From Guyanagaster necrorhizus (taxonomy: Eukaryota; Basidiomycota; Agaricomycetes; Agaricales; Physalacriaceae): 20,426 bases of DNA. The stretch lies in contig NW_025064973.1 of assembly GCF_019112545.1 (NCBI RefSeq), forward strand, positions 1-20,426. The letters run 5' to 3'. This document shows, one piece after another, positions 8,522 through 15,844 of this stretch; the first letter of the stretch is position 1, and each line of letters starts with the position of its first letter. The notes beneath the pieces were generated by a model. The model saw nothing but the letters and a program-made list of their open reading frames with translations, ran no database searches and was not told the origin of the DNA. A program made the position numbers and the translations under genes.

Positions 8522-9857
8522 TTACAAAGAAGTGAAACCCAATGGGCCCACACCAGAATCTAAACTCTCCTCCTGCTCCTTCAACTTCTTTATGTCCTTA
8601 TCCAGCCTCTTCAATATCACCTCTCAAAGATCCTCCACCTCTTGATCCCTTTTATCCTTGAAGATCAGTCAGGCCTTCTTCCAGGCCTCCACCTTGGACT
8701 CCAAAAATAACTCCAAAGGAGATGACATATCATCAGAACTATAGTCATCTTGAAGGCCTGCCACAGTACCGCAAACATCTGCCACCTTGTCCACCAACTC
8801 ATCCATGTGACACATCAACTTGTGTATCAATTTTGAAAGTTGGTGGAGACCAGTGGAGATCTCCACACTACTAATCACCTCACTTGCAGTGACACCTCAG
8901 TTGAATGAACAAGTGATCTTTTTAATCTTGCAACATGCACAAGTCCACCCCCATGTGGCACCTTCAGTGGCCAGGCATGCATAACAATAGGCACCATCTT
9001 AGCAACAGTGTATACAGCTTTCTGAAAACAAAGACTAAGTCAAACTATACAAGAAAATCAAGATACTTACTTTCACCATCCAACAACTCTTTGTCTTCTG
9101 CCAGCCCCACCACTTTCAACTTCACCCACTTTTTAGGGCTAATGATCACCTCTGCCCTACTGCCATCTGCTAGGCTCCTCAATCTGAACTTGTGTTTATG
9201 GCCTCTCTCTATTGAATCTGCCACCTTTCTCTTCCTCTCTCACACTCTCTTCCTCCTCTCCAGGGTTCTCTTAGATTCTTCTGACTCATCATCTCCCTTG
9301 ATCCTCTTATCTTGCTCACCATCGGACTTCAGAGACATATGGCCAGTCATCTTCTTGAAGCAAAGACCAGGGCCAGGACCAAACCATTTTACTAGCACTT
9401 GATGTAGCCAAAAATCAATGGCCTCCACAGGGGTCATCTGCAACCCATCCTCTGTAACCATCCTCTCCTGCTCTGCCCCCAAGACTGAAGTCCTCACTGT
9501 GGCCTCTGTAGCCTCTCTTCCCTCTGCCTCCTTCTAAGCTGCCTCTCTCAACACCTCTTTTGTCTCCTTAGTCCATCTCTCTGCAGCCTGCCAGACCTCC
9601 TTCCTCTTCCTCTCCAATTTCTCCTTCTGCTCTCTTTTCTGCACCTTCCAGGTCACATGATCCACTCAGACCTTTTTCTCCCACTCCTGCTCCTCTTGCC
9701 ATTCCAAATAGCTCTCCATGGCCTCTGTGTATTCTTCCTTCATAGTCTGCCATTCCAGATGAAATAATTCCTTGGCCTCTTCAGAGCCATTGGAGGTGGG
9801 TTCTCTCACCAAAGGCTCAGAAGTATATGAGCAATGATATGCAGCAGGAGGCAACAT
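8522..9857 (-). pseudogene. Antisense accessory gene of element Y: spliced, Zn2Cys6-like protein with helical tail
   Basis: Exon 1 runs from ATG 9857 to 9071, intron 9070-9022 (49 nt), exon 2 from 9021 to TAA 8522. Exon 1 encodes an acidic, Glu/Lys-rich helical region (KELFHLEWQTMKEEYTEAM, then EKLERKRKEVWQAAERW), a block with VEAIDFWLHQVLVKWFGPG, a basic NLS-like run (ERRKRV-stop-ERKRK) and an ISPKKWVKLKVV segment. Phase-1 splicing makes CIHCC-stop-DGAYC, and 14 residues later CACCKIKKITC. This gives CX2CX6C-X14-CX2CX6C, within the spacing known for fungal Zn2Cys6 clusters, but the basic residues are in the second half. A helical tail (LHQLSKLIHKLMCHMDELVDK) and a Lys/Glu-rich end follow. 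At least six premature stops interrupt it, two clearly from CGA to TGA. The role is unknown; a DNA- or nucleic-acid-binding regulator is inference. Y-prime retains the same architecture. Confidence 0.72.
9022..9070 (-). other. Predicted 49-nt intron of the antisense accessory gene
   Basis: On the minus strand it has donor GTAAGTATCT, a branch-like TTTGAC, and acceptor TTTTCAG. The Y-prime copy (1485-1533) has the same length and borders. Without splicing, the frame of exon 1 does not reach the cysteine module. Confidence 0.68.
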
Positions 9858-9987
9858 AGTTGGAGCAATGATGGTAGTACCTAACTAAGTTGCAAAAAAT
9901 TCCTATGGCCACCAACAATCTTCCATGTGGACCCACCAGCCATCAGGATCTGTGCTCTTGAGAGCAAGAATGCTAATGGGGGGATAC
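9858..9987. other. Gap between accessory-gene start and 3' LTR, with element Y polypurine tract
   Basis: 130 bp. On the plus strand a G-run (ATGGGGGGATAC, about 9976-9987) abuts the 3' LTR and is the likely polypurine primer tract. On the minus strand this is the presumed 5' leader of the accessory gene, so its promoter probably lies here or in the 3' LTR. Confidence 0.5.
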
Positions 9988-10485
9988 TGTTATGCACATG
10001 CTACTGGCCTCTGTATCACCAACCAACCACAAATGCAATCATGAAAACCCACCAGACTCTGGCTACTCTCTATTACTTATTAATTTCATTTTACCATTAT
10101 CATTTCACATCTATATTTCACATTATAATATCTAGATCCTGAACTCGGTAGCAAATATTGATATCAGAACTCAATGGAACCTGACTCGGAATTAGCTACT
10201 ATTAGTATATAAAGCCATGTATAACTATTGTAACTACTTAGTTCAAATATCAACTTGGATAAGCCATCTACACTTTGCACTCACTTCAACTCCTTCCTAT
10301 CTCATCTGTCAGATTCTGCTCCGAAGGATATTCTGGTTCACTCCTCTGATGGAACCCCATTCTGTCCACTCAGATCCTTGGGCTCCAACTCAAGGGTGAC
10401 ATTGCCAATAGCTTCATCAAGCCCATGCACTCCACCAGACTCTGTGCATGCACCCAATCCCACTCGAATTGGCACATTCCTAACA
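9988..10485 (+). repeat. Element Y 3' LTR (498 bp)
   Basis: It begins TGTTATGCAC and ends TTCCTAACA. It retains four CpG (CTCGGTAG, ACTCGGAA, TCCGAAGG, ACTCGAATT) where the 5' LTR has TG, CA or TA. TATATAAA is at 10206-10213. Confidence 0.93.
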
Positions 10486-10490
10486 GTTAG
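10486..10490. repeat. Target-site duplication of element Y, right copy (GTTAG)
   Basis: It matches GTTGG at 2463-2467 with one transition and marks the return to element X sequence. Confidence 0.82.
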
Positions 10491-10698
10491 ACAGTTTGCA
10501 CTTAGGACATGGGAGATAAAGGTTGGTGGTGTCCAACCAGACTTTATCATTTATGGAGTATTCATGAGCTGATCATCAGTGTTTGTTGTATTGAGCTTTT
10601 ATTGTTGTGGCAGCTTTTTCAAGGGCTGCTTTGGTTTCTGTGTGGATCTTTGCCATTGTGGTGGCAAAGTCTGCTGAAGTGGGCATGGTGGTTCAGTG
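10491..10698 (-). pseudogene. Element X integrase, segment between W and Y
   Basis: The minus strand reads MPTSADFATTMAKIHTETKA, ALEKAATTIKAQYNKH, two adjacent stops, SAHEY, then KVWLDTTNLYLPCPKCKLSN. This is the stretch linking the catalytic core to the GPF module in gypsy integrases (helical region with 'KVWLDA.NL'). The two stops (TGATGA) sit where related proteins have Arg-Arg, consistent with CGACGA decayed at two CpG sites. The frame continues into 12470 and above once W is removed, and into 2467 and below once Y is removed. Confidence 0.83.
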
Positions 10699-10702
10699 CC
10701 AC
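10699..10702. repeat. Target-site duplication of insert W, left copy (CCAC)
   Basis: CCAC(T) occurs at 10699-10703 and again at 12470-12474. A 4-bp duplication leaves TG...CA ends on W; a 5-bp duplication shifts one end by a base. Confidence 0.6.
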
Positions 10703-12469
10703 TGAAGAGGATCTGAGCATGCACAAGGTGAAAACAGATACAGCAGAGCATTATCCACTGTCCACACTCACACTAACACACACACAAAACTCTTAGTTTG
10801 TGAGGGGATTATAATGTGATAAAAGCAGCAATCAACAAATATAATTGTCTTCTTCAATGAGATCACAGCACACAAACAGTAATAGCATGCTTATAACAGT
10901 CTGAGGTCTTTCTAAGTCTCAAAGCTTTTCATTTTATCAAAACAAGAGGTGGCAACTGGTGTTGCCAGGCCTCAAGACAAAGAGTACCACAGTTTAATAC
11001 AATACATCAAAACTCTCCTTCAAAACTCTCAAATGGTTCCAAGCACAGCTCAGATCAACTCAAATCCCTAACACACACAATACACAACTCAATGCTTCAT
11101 GCTCTAAGCAAAAACCAATCACAAACACATCCACAAGTGATCAAAAGCACAGATCTCTGTTCATAAGTTTCCAAACCAATTATAGACCCACAGGATTCAA
11201 ACCTATGTGATCCAGAGACACAAACACAATAAAACCCTGTCCGACAGACCAAAGGGTTTGAACCTCTGCCATCTGTAGTGCTGCATGTCACAAATATCTC
11301 AAAAACTCAAGATGATGCCCTTCAGACACTGCTCTCTTATTCTCAGATTACAGCACAATCCAAAACCTCTTATCAAACTGGACCCAAGTCCTTTGCAAGC
11401 TTTGATGCCTCACTTAGTTCTCACAGCACTCTTAATGATATCAATAATCAGTTTATTCTCTCACCTGGAGTTACTAACACAAACCCAGAGCTAGAGTGCA
11501 AGGCTTTCTGTGCCCAATACACCACAACTGTGGGAGGTTGGAAAACTCTTTCCTCCAGTCATACAATACTGTATTTAAATACTCTACTAGGATACTTACT
11601 AATACAATCCTACTATGGTATCCTCAAAGCACAGAACTCTATGCCAGATCCCATGAGTATTATTCACACACATATCACAGTCACCATGCTTATTCACTTC
11701 TGGATGATGACTGTGCCTGCTGTTCCTTTGCTAGCTGATATTGGCTAGCTGGCCTCACCAGGTCTGCTCACTTTCTTATTTTCCCAGTGACATCTCTGAT
11801 AGCAGTAAACTGTCTCAGACTCCCAGAGTTATTTCTCATGCCAGGAGCCAGCCACACTGGTTATATTCTGCTTTCCTGTATCCAACCAGTCATTCTATCT
11901 GACTCACTAAAGGTGCCATTTCTCGGTATGATGCAGAGTCTCTTGCTGTGTTATGTATGCTAAGGCACCATATATATGTGTGCAAGGCTCAGGGTGATAT
12001 TCATGCTATTCATTTCTGGAGTAATATTCCTCTACTTGTTAGCTTGTTGTTATCAGTCTATTCCTCCATTCAATACCCATTTACTCAGATACCTTTCTTT
12101 GGGTCTCAGTTCTCTGTTCTAAAGCATGTCCCATCAGTGTATCAATAGCTGTGCATCTTTGATCAATGTGATCAGACTTGCCAATCATATTTCAATTGTA
12201 GTCTTTTTATTTTTAGTATATTCTCTTATAATAGTATTGGCACATTTAAGGCCAAGTGCTGGGACCTCACATGCAGCCTAACCCCTCTGGTATTAGTCTG
12301 TTACTAGGTCATGCACTCTGCTTATTGTTACTTCAGTTTAGCATTATGATAGCTAGGTTTCTGTGTGCTCTAGTCCTATTTTCTGTTACATGCTTACTGG
12401 GCTAGAATGCAGTCCATGTATTTGCAATTTTCACAATTTTACATGCCTGAACATGGAGAGGGCATGTCA
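10703..12469. mobile_element. Insert W: 1.77-kb non-coding insertion, possibly a long solo LTR
   Basis: It begins TGAAGAGGATC and ends GGGCATGTCA, flanked by CCAC. Excising it with one duplication copy fuses the X integrase in frame (minus strand ...MQIEWH, one stop, then MPTSADF). Inside I find no gypsy domain, no copy of the X or Y LTR, and no internal direct repeat of its ends. It holds a CA-rich patch near 10765-10795, two tRNA T-arm-like hairpins near 11189-11267, and a TATA-like ATTTAAATAC near 11573. A 156-codon open frame (11278-11748, plus) has no recognisable motif and I do not call it a gene. TG...CA ends and a short duplication favour a solo LTR of an unseen family; a non-autonomous element is the alternative. 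Confidence 0.62.
11189..11267 (-). other. Two tRNA T-arm-like (B-box-like) motifs inside W
   Basis: On the minus strand AGAGG-TTCAAAC-CCTTT (11251-11267) and CATAGG-TTTGAAT-CCTGTG (about 11188-11206) each form a stem closing a 7-nt loop of T-loop type (TTCRANY). Both would match GGTTCGAAYCC after reversing one CpG decay. The first is nested in an outer ACAGA/TCTGT stem. I cannot fold a full cloverleaf. They may be relics of tRNA-derived sequence or an RNA polymerase III internal promoter, or chance. Confidence 0.3.
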
Positions 12470-13869
12470 CCACTCTATTTGCATGATGTTGGAATAGCAC
12501 CCATAGTTTACGAAGAATGAGATTTTTCTCATTGCTGAATATACTTGGTTGTTATGTTGAAAGGTGGCCAGGGTGAGCCATTCTACCCAATCATCTTGTC
12601 GATAGTTAATGAATAGACAAAGGTACTTTTCAACTTCTTGATTGGCCTGTTCTGTTTGTCTATTTGTCTGGGAGTGGTAGGCAGTTGAAGCATTTCATCT
12701 GATATTTAGGAGTCAATAAAAGTCATCCAGAAACTTAGATACAAATTAGAGTCCCCTGTCTGATATAACTACTTGAGGCATGCCATATTTTGCATAGATC
12801 TCATCTCACAGTATTTTTGCCCACCCTTCTGAGGTAAGTTCAGTTGAACAGGCGATTGAGATGATCAATTTGGAGAATCAATCAACTATGATGATGATGG
12901 TGTCATAGCTATTACAGTCCAGTAACCCAGTGATCATATCAATAGAAATGTGGGTCCATAGAGATGATAGGATTGTGTTTGGATAGAGTAGGGCTGCTCA
13001 AGCCTATGTCAATGATTTGCCTCTTTGGCAGATCTCACATGCCTTAACATATGTGGTGATGTCATTTCCCATTTTGGGCCACCAGTACTCTCACAGTACT
13101 AGTTTCTTTATTTTGGCAATGCTGAGGTGATCAGCAGTAGCATGGTCATGGCAGATGGTGATGATTTCACTGCATAGTTTTTAATTTCAAGAGATATAGA
13201 TCCAGCTGTCATACTGGATCAACCCTTCCTCCTTTGTCATCCCTCACCTATGATTGAGTGAGAGAGCCACTTGCTGGTCCCATTTATGGCTATCATGAGT
13301 TGCACTTTTGATGCACTTGTGGATCTCTTCTTCTGTTGGCATTATCATAGCTCTAAAGTGTTCAGGCCACAGCAATGTTACTCCCTCATTATCAGTTCCT
13401 TTCTGATTATGATCCACTTGTTGGCTCAAGAGATCAGCCTTTTTGTTTGCCATGCCAGCTTTATGATGGAGTGTGTATTAGTACTGGCTGAGCTTGGTGA
13501 CCCATCTGGCTTGTTGATGGTTCAATTTCTGTGGTTGTTGGAAATACTATAAGTTCTGATGATTGGTCCAGATCTCAAAAACTTCTATTGCCCCAATGAG
13601 GTAATGCTGCCACTCTTCCAGGATGAGCATGATGGCAAGAAGTTCCTTGTCATAGATCTCATAATTTTGCTCAGTGATTGTGAGTGCTTTAGACAAGAAT
13701 GTGACAGGACACCACTTTTTATCTTGTTTCTGGGATAGTACAGCTCTGATTGCTCCCTCACTTGAGTCAGCCTCAACTCTAAACCTTCCTTCCTGCATGA
13801 GGATAGCAAGTATGACATCTTTGGCTAACTATCTTTTGAGGTCATTGAAAGCAGTTTGTTGAGAGAGGC
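12470..13869 (-). pseudogene. Element X RNase H and integrase core
   Basis: Read on the minus strand from 13869 down. RNase H shows RVEADSSEGAIRAVLSQKQ, FLSKALTITEQNYEIYDKEL and WTNHQNL. The connector is HHKAGMANKKADLLSQQVDH (13396-13470). The integrase zinc region has CHDHATADH and CEICQ. The core has SIDMITGLLDC, VISDRGL and NQEVEKYLCLF, so the D, D and E positions are present. The end reads FFVNYG and MQIEW at 12470, where W interrupts. Stops occupy many Trp and Gln codons, for example DRGL-stop-F. Fragment A is a separate copy of the same segment. Confidence 0.9.
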
Positions 13870-14799
13870 CCCATGTCCAAGGAGCATTGCCAGTTAGTTA
13901 TGTCATGGGTTAAATGATCTTGCTATAATCTTAGATAAATCACTGGTAGAAATTGATAAAACTGAGAAATGATTGTAACTCCTTTTTCTTGGTCAGTTCT
14001 GGCCATTCAATTACCTCTGCTACCTTGATGGGATCTATCTGGATACTCCCTTTGCTGATGATGACTCCAAGGTACTCAGTTTCAAGTACTTCAAATTCAC
14101 ATTTTTTGATCTTGAGGAACAGTTTGTATTTTCTCATTAGGGCTAGTACTTGCTGTACCAGTTCTCTATGCTTCTCTTTGATCTTCGACATGATCAGAAT
14201 GTCATTGAGGTAAATAGTGACCTTTCCAGTGGCAATGAGGTCTTTGAATATATTGTTCATCATCCACTGGAATGTTGCCAGAGAATTGGTGAGCCCAAAG
14301 AACATAACTGTTGGCTCAAATAGTCTCTGGTTCATCTGGAACACTGCTTTCTATTCATTCTCTTCCTTGATATGAACATTATTATACTCCCACTGGACAT
14401 CGAGTTTAGTGTAGTATTTAGTGCTCCAGAGTTTATCCATTAACTCTGAGATTAACAGGAGCAGATACCAATTCTTGATCATCATTTTGTTAAGCTTTTG
14501 ATAGTCTTGAATTGGTCAAAGCTTGCCATCTTTTTTTTTTGACAAAAAAGAATGGAGATGCCATGGGGGATTTCAAAGGTCTAATACATCTGCTAAACAA
14601 GTTTTCATTCAAAAACTTGTTGAGCTCCTGTTGCTTATTGTTATCCAATGGGTATGTTTTGCAATCCAAATTGGCATTTGTGTTGGAGATCAGCTTGATT
14701 GCATGGTCCCATAGTTTTGGCTCTGGTAACTCATCAAAGCTTTTTTTTTCAAATAGGTTCTTGAAATCTCATGCCTATTCAGGTACCATCTCTTCAAAG
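13870..14799 (-). pseudogene. Element X reverse transcriptase
   Basis: On the minus strand the order is DFKNLFEKKSFDELPEP, ASPFFFVKKK, DGKL-stop-PIQDYQKLN, YYTKLDVQWEYNNV, FFGLTNSLATFQWMMNNIF, the catalytic box, and LGVIISKGSIQIDP. The catalytic YxDD motif is YLND at 14201-14212, so the first Asp is Asn while the second is kept. At 14531-14540 an A10 run in the VKKKDG motif is one base too long and shifts the frame. Stops include ENE-stop-KAVF at about 14353. The enzyme is dead by both the Asp loss and the frameshift. Confidence 0.88.
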
Positions 14800-15775
14800 G
14801 TCTTCTCCTCCTTCCACTCATTAGCCTTGGTAGTGAGATTATTAGCATGATGGACAGCATGAATATGTAGTTCTTGCTGTAGATTGACAGTGAGGATGGT
14901 TTTCCCATCCTCTATTTCCTCATCCCAATAGTTCTCTGAATCCTCATCTGGCAGTTTGAATGAGATCTTCTGACATTGGCATCTTGCAAAGGTGATCCAC
15001 TCAGTCTTCCAGTTGATCAATGGATTGTGGCGTATTAGCCAATCATAGCTGAGGAAGATCTCCTTTGTTCCAAGGTCTGTGACAGCCAAATCAATCTGCT
15101 CTGAGTGATCACTGATTATGAGTCTGAGTTCTATGAACTCAGTAATTGAGCTGGCCTGGTTCTTGGTCCCATCTGCATTGTAAACAGGAATTGGAGCTGC
15201 TGTGGCTTAGGTTGGGAGTTTATACTTGTTGACAAAAGCACAGTTGATGAAACTTCTGATACACCTGCTGTCAATGAGTGCAGTTACTGCATGGACAGAG
15301 TGAGCCATGAGGGTTTCAATTTGGGCTTTAGTGAGTAGGTCTCACTCAGCTGTTTTGGTTTATTGGATAAATTTTTATGGTCCCTGAAGTTTGTTGAGCC
15401 ACTCTAAGGCTCAGCATCATTCAGCCTCTTTCATTCCTTCTACTATCTTGTTAGTTACTTCTTCAGCTTGGGTCTGATAGACTCAGTTTCTGAGTATGGC
15501 TTTGGCTATTGCTTTGTCTTTGGCTTCTTTGATGGCTCACCAAGTCCATTCAGTGTCAAATGGTTTGAGCTAAGTATTAGGGCTCTCTGCTCTTGTTTGG
15601 CCCAGAGGCACTTGAGCTTCTTTTTGTGATTCTTTGGTGAGCAGGATGTAAGTTGGTGGTATATTCAAATGCATAATAGATATAGGAGTAACTACAGAGA
15701 TACTATTAGTCTGACTAGCAGCTAAGGATTGCACACTGTGAAGTTCTTTGGCCAGTTCAGTAGAATTGCTCACTG
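14800..15775 (-). pseudogene. Element X gag-pol linker and aspartic protease
   Basis: On the minus strand a linker (NSTELAKELHSVQSLAASQ ... KAKDKAIAKAILRN) leads to the protease. Its catalytic motif is TALIDSRCIRSFINCAFV at about 15240-15290. The Asp and Ser remain but the glycine of D-S-G is Arg, consistent with AGCGGG to AGCAGG, one CpG decay. The closing block is GTKEIFLSYDWLIRHNPLIN at about 15010-15070. The frame differs by one from gag; the shift coincides with a (CCAG)3 tandem near 15769-15782. Stops are numerous in the linker. Confidence 0.83.
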
Positions 15776-15844
15776 GCTGGCTGGATCTTTTACTTCCTCT
15801 ACTTTAGTTTCTGCCCTGAGTTCTTTATCTTCCTTCTGCAACTC

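Larger units (their letters stand above)
2468..10485 (+). mobile_element. Element Y: Ty3/gypsy chromovirus with an antisense accessory gene
   Basis: Two 498-bp direct repeats, 2468-2965 and 9988-10485, share TGTTA...TAACA termini and are flanked by GTTGG/GTTAG. The 8,018-bp element has gag, protease, RT, RNase H, integrase and chromodomain on the plus strand (3071-8341). A spliced gene lies on the opposite strand (8522-9857), between the pol stop and the 3' LTR. Y lies inside X and so inserted later. The LTRs differ at about 61 of 498 positions, all but one transitions. The original pol frame is now spread over three frames with many stops. A related partial copy (Y-prime) flanks X in inverted orientation. 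Confidence 0.92.

Noticed and set aside
8669..8878. Stand-alone small protein on the minus strand
   Set aside because: It is the middle of exon 2 of the antisense accessory gene, bounded by decay stops, not an independent gene.
10760..10796. CA-rich stretch as a microsatellite
   Set aside because: The repeat is short and interrupted.
11278..11748. 156-codon open frame inside W on the plus strand
   Set aside because: No recognisable domain, no matching copy, and a composition like random AT-rich DNA; open frames of this size occur by chance in TGA-poor stretches.
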